From the NCBI GenBank assembly GCA_017613055.1, contig JAGAES010000046.1, positions 1 to 8,723 on the forward strand: a stretch of DNA of 8,723 nucleotides. The letters are read 5' to 3'. Below the pieces are notes generated by a model, which was given only the letters and a program-made list of their open reading frames with translations, ran no database searches and was not told where the DNA came from. This document shows, in pieces, positions 1 through 6,056 of this stretch. The stretch is from Lachnospiraceae bacterium. GTDB taxonomy: Bacteria; Bacillota_A; Clostridia; Lachnospirales; Lachnospiraceae. Made by a program: the position numbers and the translations under genes. The first letter of the stretch is position 1. Every line of letters starts with the position of its first letter.

Positions 1-748
1 CCATCGTGTTCATGCCGGCCGAGTTCAGGTCCGTGCCGAACAGCGCAACTTCGTCGCTGTAGGCTTTGAACGCGCCGATGAAACCGGTAATCACGAGATA
101 GAAGATCATCGGCGAAATCATCGGAAGCGTAATCTTATAGAAGATGCGGAACGGTCTCGTGCCGTCCACACGCGCCGCCTTGTAGTAGTCTTCCTTGACG
201 GACGCGAGCGCGCTCGTCAGAATCAGAATCTTGAACGGAAGCACGATCCACACGGTGTACAGGCACATGACGAACATCTTCGCCCAGTAAGGTCCGTCGA
301 TGAAGTCGACAGTGTTCCCGCCGAAAAACTTAATCAGCAGGTTGACCATGCCGTCGGTGTACTCGGTCTTTTTGAAAAGCACCATGAAGACGAGACCGAC
401 CGCCAGCGTGTTCGTCACGTAGGGCAGGAAATAAATGGTCTGAAACGCGTTCCGCAGCGGCTTAATCGAGCTGAGTGCGAGGCTGATGAGAAGCGCAAGC
501 CCGGTAGAAAGCGGAACGGTAATGATAACAAGAATGAACGTGTTCCTAAGCGCCTGCACAAAGTAGGTGTCATGCAGGACGTAGCGGTAATTGTATAACC
601 CCGTCCCTGTCGAGGTCTGTGTTACGAAGCTGTAGCCCTCTTCGAACGAGTACACGACAACGTCAATCAGCGGATAGACCATGAAGAATCCGAGGAAGAC
701 GATTGCCGGCAGGAGATAGAGCCAGCCTTTATAGTTGTTCTGTTTCAT
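1..748 (-). CDS. Sugar ABC transporter permease, MalF/UgpA type (C-terminus cut by window edge)
   Basis: This is the inner-membrane permease of a carbohydrate ABC importer. I translated it by hand: 249 residues are visible, starting MKQNNYKGWLYLLPA, and the frame runs off the left edge. Hydrophobic segments lie at about residues 9-33, 70-93, 104-126, 160-182 and 210-232, as expected for the binding-protein-dependent permease fold. The cytoplasmic EAA-type loop that docks on the ATPase is visible at about 190-213 (KAARVDG, then ITLPMISP), with the conserved Gly at 196. The start follows a GGGGG-type weak ribosome site, and the gene begins 18 nt after the stop of the ATPase gene, so it is in the same operon and probably translationally linked. 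A second permease and a binding protein would be expected beyond the edge. The substrate cannot be told from the sequence; a di- or oligosaccharide or glycerol-phosphate type is the family range. Confidence 0.93.
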   Translation of the reverse strand, partial: MKQNNYKGWLYLLPAIVFLGFFMVYPLIDVVVYSFEEGYSFVTQTSTGTGLYNYRYVLHDTYFVQALRNTFILVIITVPLSTGLALLISLALSSIKPLRNAFQTIYFLPYVTNTLAVGLVFMVLFKKTEYTDGMVNLLIKFFGGNTVDFIDGPYWAKMFVMCLYTVWIVLPFKILILTSALASVKEDYYKAARVDGTRPFRIFYKITLPMISPMIFYLVITGFIGAFKAYSDEVALFGTDLNSAGMNTM

Positions 749-766
749 AATGTTCCCCCGTCGTCT

Positions 767-1906
767 CTATCGTTCCGTCAGGATGGTCTTCTCGGTTTCG
801 AAGTCGAAGAGGTGTACCTTCTTCGGCTTCAGATTGAACCGGACGGTTTCGCCGGAGATGCCCTCGACATCTTCGGAAGGAACAATGGCACGGATTGTCG
901 TGCCGAGATAGGAAGGATGCTCCGCGACGATGCTTGTGTCACGCCCCATGACTTCAATCTTATTGAGTTTCACGGTGAGGGCGCCGTCCCTTGCCGGGAT
1001 GAAGCCTTCGGGGCGGATGCCGACGTAGACCTTGCGGGGAGCGTCGGGGGCGGCGGAGTCCGCCGTGGCGGTGGCATTTGCCGGAGCAGGAGCGTCAAGC
1101 ACCGCTTCGTCGCCGATATAGACCTTTCCGCCCCGGATTTCGCCTTCGAAGACATTAATCGGCGGCGTTCCGAGGAACTTCGCGACGAAGAGGTTGTCGG
1201 GATGGTCGTATACGTCCTGCGGCTTTCCGATCTGGTGAATCACGCCTTCCTTCATGACGACAATCATGTCGCTGATGCTCATCGCCTCCTCCTGATCGTG
1301 CGTTACGAAAATCGTCGTGATGCCGGTCTGCCGCTGGATGCGGGAGAGTTCTTCACGCGTCTGCAGGCGGAGTCTTGCGTCGAGGTTCGAGAGCGGCTCG
1401 TCGAGAAGCAACACGCTCGGCATCTTCACGAGGGCACGAGCAATCGCGACACGCTGCTGCTGGCCGCCGGACAATTCGTTCGGCTTCCGCTCCATCAGCG
1501 TATCAATCTGTACGAGTTTGGCGGCTTCAAGGGCGCGTTCGTGCATCTGCTCCTTCGTCAGTTTGTCCTTGCCGCGCAGGTTTCCGAGAGGGAACGCGAT
1601 GTTGTCCTCCACGGTCAGGTGCGGATAAAGGGCATAGTTCTGGAATACGAGGCCGACGCCGCGGTTCTCGGGCGGCACGTCGGTTACGTCGTTCTCACCG
1701 AAATAGATGCGGCCCTCGGTCGGCGTTTCGAGTCCGCTGATCAGATTGAGCGTCGTGCTCTTGCCGCAGCCGGACGGACCGAGCAGCCCGATCAGCTTGC
1801 CGTCGGGGATTTCGAAAGTCAGATCGCTTGCGGCGATGACATCCTCTTTAATCTTCTTATTCCGGTTCGGAAACCGTTTGGTCAGATGCTCTAATGTGAT
1901 TTTCAT
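767..1906 (-). CDS. Sugar ABC transporter ATP-binding protein, MalK/MsmK/UgpC family
   Basis: This 379-residue ATPase energises a carbohydrate importer at the inner face of the membrane. Walker A is GPSGCGKST at residues 43-51, the Q-loop Gln is residue 89, the signature LSGGQQQR is 145-152, Walker B (VLLLDE) is 165-170 and the switch His is 203. A C-terminal TOBE/MalK regulatory region follows from about 250. It carries an unusual Ala/Pro-rich linker at about 270-290 before the conserved VGIRPEGF segment. The open frame extends 87 codons further upstream, but the real start is the ATG at 1906-1904: it has GGAGG 4 nt upstream, matches the family N-terminus, and a consensus promoter lies just before it, inside the longer frame. 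MsmK-type ATPases often serve several sugar importers; here the permease directly downstream suggests a dedicated one. Ordinary length for the family. Confidence 0.95.
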   Translation of the reverse strand: MKITLEHLTKRFPNRNKKIKEDVIAASDLTFEIPDGKLIGLLGPSGCGKSTTLNLISGLETPTEGRIYFGENDVTDVPPENRGVGLVFQNYALYPHLTVEDNIAFPLGNLRGKDKLTKEQMHERALEAAKLVQIDTLMERKPNELSGGQQQRVAIARALVKMPSVLLLDEPLSNLDARLRLQTREELSRIQRQTGITTIFVTHDQEEAMSISDMIVVMKEGVIHQIGKPQDVYDHPDNLFVAKFLGTPPINVFEGEIRGGKVYIGDEAVLDAPAPANATATADSAAPDAPRKVYVGIRPEGFIPARDGALTVKLNKIEVMGRDTSIVAEHPSYLGTTIRAIVPSEDVEGISGETVRFNLKPKKVHLFDFETEKTILTER

Positions 1907-1939
1907 AGCGCCTCCGTATCGACGTAAAATGTTACTTCG

Positions 1940-1968
1940 ATTATAGGTTCTCCGGGGGCAAAAGTCAA
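1940..1968 (-). promoter_or_regulatory. Sigma-A type promoter of the sugar ABC operon
   Basis: On the minus strand the -35 is TTGACT (1968-1963), the spacer is exactly 17 bp, and the -10 is TATAAT (1945-1940). The start of transcription would fall near 1933, giving a leader of about 27 nt before the ATPase ATG. No clear cre-like or other operator is visible. Its -35 lies only 5 bp from the -35 of the divergent promoter. Confidence 0.85.
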
Positions 1969-1973
1969 TTTTC

Positions 1974-2002
1974 TTGCGCCCCAAAACCTCATATGCTATA
2001 AT
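1974..2002 (+). promoter_or_regulatory. Promoter of the single-pass membrane protein gene (extended -10)
   Basis: The -35 is TTGCGC (1974-1979), the spacer is 17 bp, and the -10 is TATAAT (1997-2002), preceded by TGC, which makes an extended -10. The predicted transcription start is near 2009. This is downstream of the TTG at 2005 that would open the longest reading frame, and so supports the ATG at 2053 as the real start. Confidence 0.8.
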
Positions 2003-2052
2003 AGTTGAATAAGATACTGCATAAAACCGTGCGTTCCTGTGGGAGGGTGGGA

Positions 2053-2763
2053 ATGAATTCATATGAGGAAGAGTTAAGATTAAGTGAGCAATATCCCGAC
2101 GGGAAGAAGCCGAAGAAAACCCTTTCCGGGGTTCGCCTTTTGCTTCTTGTGTTCGGGATTTATTCAATCGGTGTTCTGGTTTTGATCGGAGTTTTTGTGC
2201 ATGAGTTCGGCAGCGCGAGGACGAAACAATCGAAGGAGGAAATGAATGTATCGGAAATCCGGCTGGTTGACAGAGGCGCGTTAAGTTTCTATCAGGGGGC
2301 AGCGCAGATAAGGGTTCTCATAGAAGGAAAAACCTATGAAGTCACGGCTTCGGAAGGATGCCTTTATAACTATTCGACGGGAATGCAGAATGTGTCGACG
2401 GCCTACGCGTATGTCAGTGAAGACCGACAGACCGAAACACTTTTTCTCTACGGACCGGGGGAGAATGAAGAAAACCCGTTCGGACCGATAGAGTCCGACC
2501 GGGTTCTTTTGCGAATTGTTGTCCGCGAGGGAAATCAAATCACCGGATATGCATTAATTGCATTCTGGGAGAAAATCGGAACGGATAACCGTCCGATTTT
2601 TTGGAGCGGCAAGATACTGAAAGAAGTTTCGTACAAAAAGAAAAACAGGAAGTATCCGGTTATCACGCTTCAAGAGGTGAACGCCGCGCTTGATCAGGCA
2701 GAGAAAGAATACGCAACGGAAGAGTTATTCCGCACTTCGCATCCGATTGCCGTGAGCGAATGA
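2053..2763 (+). CDS. Hypothetical single-pass membrane protein
   Basis: I do not recognise this 236-residue protein. A short charged N-terminus (1-28) ends in a basic stretch, KKPKK. One transmembrane helix follows at about 29-49, rich in Leu/Val/Ile. The rest (about 50-236) would be outside the cell by the positive-inside rule and looks like a folded beta-rich domain (alternating segments such as IRVLIEGKTYEVTA and RVLLRIVVREGNQI), ending in a helical stretch (VNAALDQAEKEYATEELF). No catalytic motif or lipobox is seen. The start at 2053 has GGAGG 6 nt upstream; the frame opens earlier at a TTG (2005), but that lies upstream of the predicted transcription start. The gene is transcribed alone, diverging from the sugar transporter operon and converging on the M48 protease, with only one base between the two stop codons. 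It could be an envelope or signal-sensing protein, but nothing here proves a role. Confidence 0.85.
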   Translation: MNSYEEELRLSEQYPDGKKPKKTLSGVRLLLLVFGIYSIGVLVLIGVFVHEFGSARTKQSKEEMNVSEIRLVDRGALSFYQGAAQIRVLIEGKTYEVTASEGCLYNYSTGMQNVSTAYAYVSEDRQTETLFLYGPGENEENPFGPIESDRVLLRIVVREGNQITGYALIAFWEKIGTDNRPIFWSGKILKEVSYKKKNRKYPVITLQEVNAALDQAEKEYATEELFRTSHPIAVSE

Positions 2764-2764
2764 A

Positions 2765-4000
2765 CTATAAGGCCTTTTCTTCGGAAAGGGCCTTTTCGAT
2801 TGCATCAATCCGCTGCGACAGCGAAGGGTGCGAGAATTCAAGCACAATGAGTGCAGGCGAAGGAGCGACGTCGCCGAAATCCGCTTTCGTCAGTTTTTTA
2901 AGACCGCTGATCAACGCAGGACCGTAGCCTTCGCTGACGGCCTGACGGTCGGCGCGGTACTCGTGAAGACGCGAGAAGTAATTCACGAGGATGCCGTACA
3001 GCGGTGCGATAAGCGCAAACTCAACCGACATGATCAGGATGACCGCGAACCCGTAATTCAGCGTGTCAAACCCGCAGTCCGTGAAGATTGCTTCCGTGCG
3101 AAGCGTAAACCAGGCAAGAACGGAGAGAATCAGCATCTGAATCGAGTTCATAACCTGCCCTTTGAGCGTATCCTTATGAAGCCCGTGCCCGAGCTCGTGC
3201 GCGAAGACCGCACAGATTTCGTCCGGGCTCAGTTTTTCGATAAGCGTGTCGAAGAGGACAATGGTTTTCATTTTTCCGAAGCCCGTAAAGTAAGCATTCG
3301 CCTTTGCGGTGCGCTTGGAGGCGTCCATGACCTCAATGGCGCGCACGGTGTAGCCGTGACTTGTGAGAAGGCCGCACAGTTTATCACGAAGTTCGCCTTC
3401 CTCAAGCGGCGTGAATTTGTTGAAGATACGGCTGAAGATCGGATAGAGGAATAAAAACAGCAGAATAAATGCAATCAAAAATCCGGCAAATGCCACAATC
3501 ATCCAGTCGCCTAGTGCGCGGTGCAGAAGCGAGAGCACCCAGGTGATCAGAAACAGAATGCCGAGGCTGATGAGGAAGGATTTGATCTGGTCAGCCCAGA
3601 AGGTTTTGCCTTTTGTGCGGTTGAAACCGTACTTTTCCTCAATCCGCATCGTATCGTAGTAACTGAACGGAATCGTTGCGACGGAGGAGATTGTCGTAAG
3701 AAGCAATACCGCGAAGAGCTGTGCCTCGACTCCGTCCGGGAACAGTCCCGCGAATGCCGCATACAGATTAAGAGAGATCAGCACGAGATCGATCGCCAGC
3801 GTAACGGCCGATTCCGCAAAGGAAAGACGGATTTTCTCGCGCCGGTACGCACGCCACTTCTCATAAGTCTCCGCGTCATAGATGTCCGCAACGTTGGCCG
3901 GGATGGCGTTCTTACAGGACTGCAGGCGGAGATATTTGGTAATCAGTCCGTATACATAGATGACACAGAGCAGGATGAGGATGAGAATCTTGTAGTTCAT
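2765..4000 (-). CDS. M48 family membrane zinc metalloprotease (Ste24/CAAX protease 1-like)
   Basis: This 411-residue integral membrane protein resembles Ste24-type proteases, which in eukaryotes cleave prenylated proteins and in bacteria are thought to act in membrane protein quality control. The N-terminal M48_N-like half has helices at about 4-20, 65-85, 92-112, 140-160 and 166-190, and contains PFSYYDTMRIEEKYGFN (111-127), the Ste24-type lead-in motif. The catalytic half carries SKRTAKANAYFTGFG (228-242), then the zinc site HELGH (268-272). The third ligand is probably Glu347 in HEYRAD, with the conserved Asp351. HPSLSQRI (391-398) is the usual C-terminal motif. Only a weak GGA precedes the ATG at 4000. 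A 12-codon reading frame with a GGGAGG site overlaps this start by four bases (ATGA), so coupled translation is possible. The last residues (EKALSEEKAL) are encoded by the terminator hairpin of the convergent gene. Natural substrate unknown. Confidence 0.93.
   Translation of the reverse strand: MNYKILILILLCVIYVYGLITKYLRLQSCKNAIPANVADIYDAETYEKWRAYRREKIRLSFAESAVTLAIDLVLISLNLYAAFAGLFPDGVEAQLFAVLLLTTISSVATIPFSYYDTMRIEEKYGFNRTKGKTFWADQIKSFLISLGILFLITWVLSLLHRALGDWMIVAFAGFLIAFILLFLFLYPIFSRIFNKFTPLEEGELRDKLCGLLTSHGYTVRAIEVMDASKRTAKANAYFTGFGKMKTIVLFDTLIEKLSPDEICAVFAHELGHGLHKDTLKGQVMNSIQMLILSVLAWFTLRTEAIFTDCGFDTLNYGFAVILIMSVEFALIAPLYGILVNYFSRLHEYRADRQAVSEGYGPALISGLKKLTKADFGDVAPSPALIVLEFSHPSLSQRIDAIEKALSEEKAL
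2769..2796 (+). terminator. Rho-independent terminator with TTCG tetraloop, inside the M48 gene end
   Basis: An 11-bp stem (2769-2779 with 2784-2794, one G-T wobble) is closed by a C(TTCG)G tetraloop, one of the most stable RNA loops known, and followed by a short T run (2793-2796). It sits 5 nt after the stop of the plus-strand gene. The same bases encode the last residues of the M48 protease on the other strand, where the hairpin lacks a T-run and would be a weak terminator. Confidence 0.75.
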
Positions 4001-4035
4001 AATCGTCCGGCGAAAGCAGGAAAACGCTTCGCCAT
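3997..4035 (-). CDS. Possible 12-residue leader peptide overlapping the M48 start
   Basis: The minus-strand frame begins at an ATG (4035-4033), reads MAKRFPAFAGRL, and ends at a TGA whose first two bases lie in the protease ATG (ATGA, 4000-3997). A GGGAGG sequence is directly upstream (4042-4037), but only one base separates it from this ATG, which is shorter than usual. That ribosome site is about 36 nt from the protease ATG, too far to serve it directly. This suggests translational coupling, but chance cannot be excluded. Confidence 0.3.
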   Translation of the reverse strand: MAKRFPAFAGRL

Positions 4036-4060
4036 ACCTCCCGTTTTAAGCAGAATTAAG

Positions 4061-4066
4061 ATTATA
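4061..4066 (-). promoter_or_regulatory. Possible -10 box of the M48 gene, overlapping the upstream terminator
   Basis: A perfect TATAAT on the minus strand (4066-4061) directly follows the T-run of the cofE-like terminator. A -35 at the right distance would lie inside the hairpin and is poor (TTTCTC). Transcription would start near 4054 and give a leader of about 50 nt containing the small ATGA-overlapping frame. Without a good -35 this may need an activator, or the TATAAT may be a by-product of the T-run. Confidence 0.45.
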
Positions 4067-4098
4067 AAAACGGCCGGCAGTCGAGAAACTGCCGGCCG
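4066..4098 (-). terminator. Rho-independent terminator of the cofE-like gene
   Basis: Read on the minus strand, CGGCCGGCAG (4098-4089) pairs with CTGCCGGCCG (4080-4071). The stem can extend by one A-T pair and closes a 6-nt loop. It is followed by TTTTT then TATAAT. It starts 6 nt after the stop codon at 4105. High GC stem plus T-run make this a strong terminator that separates the gene from the M48 protease downstream. Confidence 0.92.
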
Positions 4099-4104
4099 CA
4101 CTCG

Positions 4105-5307
4105 TTACATCGAAGTGTAATTGTCGAAATAGCCCTGAATCAGGATAACGGGTGTTCCCTTATCACCGGACCCGGAGGTCAGGTCGCAGAGGGAACCGAT
4201 CAGGTCGGTCAGCTGTCGGGGCGTTGTACCCTGAGATGCCATGTTGCCGACGAGGCTGCCTTCCTTTGCCTTGATGCTCTCGGAGATGGCGTCCTTCAGT
4301 GCCTGTCCGGACAGATCCGCGAAATCGTTATCGGCAAGATACTTGAGCTTCAGCTCGTTCGGCGTGCCGATGAGGCCCTTCGTGAAAGCGGGCGATACAA
4401 CCGGGTCGGCGAGTTCCCAGATCTTGCCCTGCGGATCCTTGAAAGCGCCGTCGCCGTAAACCATGACTTCGACATGCTTGCCGGTCTTTTCAAGAATTTC
4501 TTCCTGAATGGCTTCGACAAGCTTCTGTGCGCCTTCGGACTGCGGGAAGAGCTTCACTTTGTCCTCGGTCGACTTGTTCGAACCGAGCAGGCCGTAACGG
4601 GAATTGAAACCGCTTCCGTATACCGGAGCAGTCATAAGGTCATCGAGACCGCATACAACCTTTGCGCCGTTCTCCATAAGGATGCGCTTGGTGCGCTTTC
4701 TCGTGTGGATGTCGCAGTTGATGATGCAGTCGGTGTAGTTAAGAATCGTCTTCGCCTGATTGGCAAATACGACTTCCACATCTGCGCCGCAGTCGCGGAT
4801 CAGGTCGGAATAGTATTGTACGTAGTCCACACCGGTAAATTCATGCTTGCGGTAGCCGAACAGTTCGCGGTAGCGCTCAAGCGTGAGCACGTCCGAGTAA
4901 GGATTGATTCCTGCCTCGTCAACCTGATCAAGCGAGATCAGGGCATTACCGACTTCGTCACTCGGGTAGCTGAGCATCAGAACAATCTTCTTACAGCCTT
5001 TTGCAATACCGCGAAGCACAATCGCAAAGCGGTTTCTCGAAAGGATCGGGAAGATTACGCCGACGGTTTCTCCGCCGAGCTTCGCTTTCACATCGGCAGC
5101 GATGTCGTCAACGCTGACGTAGTTGCCCTGTGCTCTTGCAACGATGGACTCGGTGAGCGCGATGACGTCGTGGTCGCGAAGCGAAAAACCTTCGCTCTGT
5201 GCTGCGCCGAGCACGCTGTCAACGGCAATGTCGACAAGGTTGTCACCTTCTCGGATGATAGGGCAGCGGATGCCCCGGGATACGGTACCGACTCTTCTTT
5301 CTTCCAT
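4105..5307 (-). CDS. CofE-domain protein (coenzyme F420-0:L-glutamate ligase-like)
   Basis: The 400-residue protein matches the F420-0:gamma-glutamyl ligase (CofE/FbiB) fold. The N-terminal EGDNLVDIAVDSV (20-32) and HDVIALTESIVARAQGNY (46-63) correspond to the usual CofE opening. HTRKRTKRILMENGAK (201-216), VYGDGAFKDP (283-292) and a conserved tail with GNMASQGTTPRQLTDL (354-369) follow. True CofE adds glutamate to F420 by a GTP-dependent reaction. Clostridia carry this longer form without evident F420 synthesis, so the substrate here is open, perhaps another gamma-glutamyl acceptor. The frame runs 112 codons further upstream, through a 41-bp non-coding repeat. The ATG at 5307 is preferred because it has AAGGAG 8 nt upstream and a promoter lies between it and the repeats. 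Transcribed alone, with its own terminator. Confidence 0.85.
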   Translation of the reverse strand: MEERRVGTVSRGIRCPIIREGDNLVDIAVDSVLGAAQSEGFSLRDHDVIALTESIVARAQGNYVSVDDIAADVKAKLGGETVGVIFPILSRNRFAIVLRGIAKGCKKIVLMLSYPSDEVGNALISLDQVDEAGINPYSDVLTLERYRELFGYRKHEFTGVDYVQYYSDLIRDCGADVEVVFANQAKTILNYTDCIINCDIHTRKRTKRILMENGAKVVCGLDDLMTAPVYGSGFNSRYGLLGSNKSTEDKVKLFPQSEGAQKLVEAIQEEILEKTGKHVEVMVYGDGAFKDPQGKIWELADPVVSPAFTKGLIGTPNELKLKYLADNDFADLSGQALKDAISESIKAKEGSLVGNMASQGTTPRQLTDLIGSLCDLTSGSGDKGTPVILIQGYFDNYTSM

Positions 5308-5360
5308 GTAGCGGACTCCTTTATATTTCGGTTTGGTAGTGCGTCGAAGCACCGAGAAGT

Positions 5361-5369
5361 ATTGTACCA
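5361..5369 (-). promoter_or_regulatory. Extended -10 promoter of the cofE-like gene
   Basis: On the minus strand TGG followed by TACAAT (5369-5361) forms an extended -10. The matching -35 region (TTTCCT, 17 bp upstream) is weak, as is common when TGn is present. The leader would be about 47 nt. The sequence ATGGTACAAT resembles a degenerate copy of the ATGGTACTCA motif of the nearby arrays. Confidence 0.6.
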
Positions 5370-5428
5370 TATCATGCCGGAAAAGGAAAGCAAAAAAAGG
5401 GAGATTGTGGGGAATTGGCGTCGCGAAG

Positions 5429-5635
5429 CATCGTGGCTTGCTCCGGGGGGCCGTGGAAACGCCATTTGGCATTTGTTTTGCTCCGGGAGCGCCGTGGAAA
5501 CGCCATTTGGCATTTGGTTTGCTCCGGGGGCGCCGTGGAAACGCCATTTGACATCGTGGTTTGCCCCGGGAGCGCCGTGAAAACGCCATTTGGCATTTGG
5601 TTTGCTCCGGGGGGCCAGTGGAAACGCCATTGTTG
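5429..5635. repeat. 41-bp tandem repeat, five imperfect copies
   Basis: Copies begin at 5429, 5470, 5511, 5552 and 5594, each starting CATTTGG or CATCGTGG and containing CTCCGGGG, then a GCCGTGGAAACGCC core. Lengths are 41 bp except the fourth, which is 42. Copies 1 and 4 share the CATCGTGG start and copies 2, 3 and 5 the CATTTG start, so the array shows higher-order variation. A period of 41 is not a multiple of three, so the repeats are not a protein repeat even though they stay open in several frames. They lie upstream of the cofE-like promoter and abut the first half-site of the array that begins at 5635. Function unknown; a slippage-prone minisatellite is the simplest reading. Confidence 0.9.
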
Positions 5636-5850
5636 GTACTCAAATACTGAATTGTAGGACGTGAGTACCATTACAAATCTGAAAAAGGGTATCAAGAAGG
5701 CGAAAAGGCTTCGCTGAGTACCATTTTTGGTTTTCACTGAGTTTGAAATGAGTGAAAGAATGGTATCACATCTCTTTTTTTGGGGCTTTGAGTACCATTT
5801 TGCGCTGTTTCGAGTGGTACTCAGGCAAGCATAGTGATATGTTGAGTACC
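5635..5850. repeat. Array A: eight alternating GGTACTCA/TGAGTACC half-sites at 27-bp steps
   Basis: Half-sites begin at 5635 (forward), 5662 (reverse), 5688 (forward, GGTATCA), 5715 (reverse), 5762 (forward, GGTATCA), 5789 (reverse), 5816 (forward) and 5843 (reverse). Steps are 27, 26, 27, 47, 27, 27 and 27. Each forward-reverse pair spans 35 bp as GGTACTCA-N19-TGAGTACC, with extra matches outside (ATGG, CCAT) in most copies. The array therefore forms two blocks of four half-sites (5635-5722 and 5762-5850) separated by 39 bp. The spacers between motifs are not alike. No ninth site is found one step to either side. The array lies between the 41-bp repeats and the 3' side of the nuclease-like gene. 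Bases 5851-5903, up to the 11-bp repeat, show nothing further. Confidence 0.93.
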
Positions 5851-5903
5851 ACAACTAAGAAAAACAAGGGGAAAACAATTGAAATATCAAGCAAATTCCA
5901 AAC

Positions 5904-6035
5904 GAAACCCGGGCGAAACCCGGGCGAAACCCGGGCGAAACCCAAACGAAACCCGGGCGAAACCCAAACGAAACCCGGGCGAAACCCAAGAGAAACCCGA
6001 GCGAAACCCAAGAGAAACCCAAGAGAAACCCGGGC
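5904..6035. repeat. 11-bp tandem repeat, twelve copies (GAAACCCNNNN)
   Basis: Twelve uninterrupted units of exactly 11 bp, each with a constant GAAACCC and a variable four bases: GGGC (six copies), AAAC (two), AAGA (three) or GAGC (one). The unit is close to one turn of B-DNA. The minus strand reads GGGTTTC with intervening GCCCGGG, so a transcript of the nuclease-like gene, whose stop is 21 bp away, would run into it and could form CCCGGG-based hairpins. The array has no stop codon in any frame because 11 is not a multiple of three, which creates long spurious reading frames on both strands. I see no ordinary terminator for the nuclease-like gene, so this array may take that role. Confidence 0.93.
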
Positions 6036-6056
6036 GGGCTCGGAGAATCAGTCTTT

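Noticed and set aside
812..1894. 360-codon plus-strand open frame opposite the sugar ATPase
   Set aside because: It is antisense to a gene with complete ABC motifs, has no recognisable domain, and its composition reflects the complementary strand of a GC-rich gene.
2005..2052. TTG start giving a longer form of the membrane protein
   Set aside because: The TTG lies immediately after the -10 box and before the expected transcription start; the ATG at 2053 has a good ribosome site.
4474..5580. 368-codon plus-strand open frame opposite the cofE-like gene
   Set aside because: Shadow of the coding strand; its tail is made of the 41-bp repeat, and no domain is recognisable.
5308..5643. 112-codon N-terminal extension of the cofE-like protein
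   Set aside because: It translates the 41-bp repeats in shifting frames and lies upstream of the likely promoter and ribosome site.
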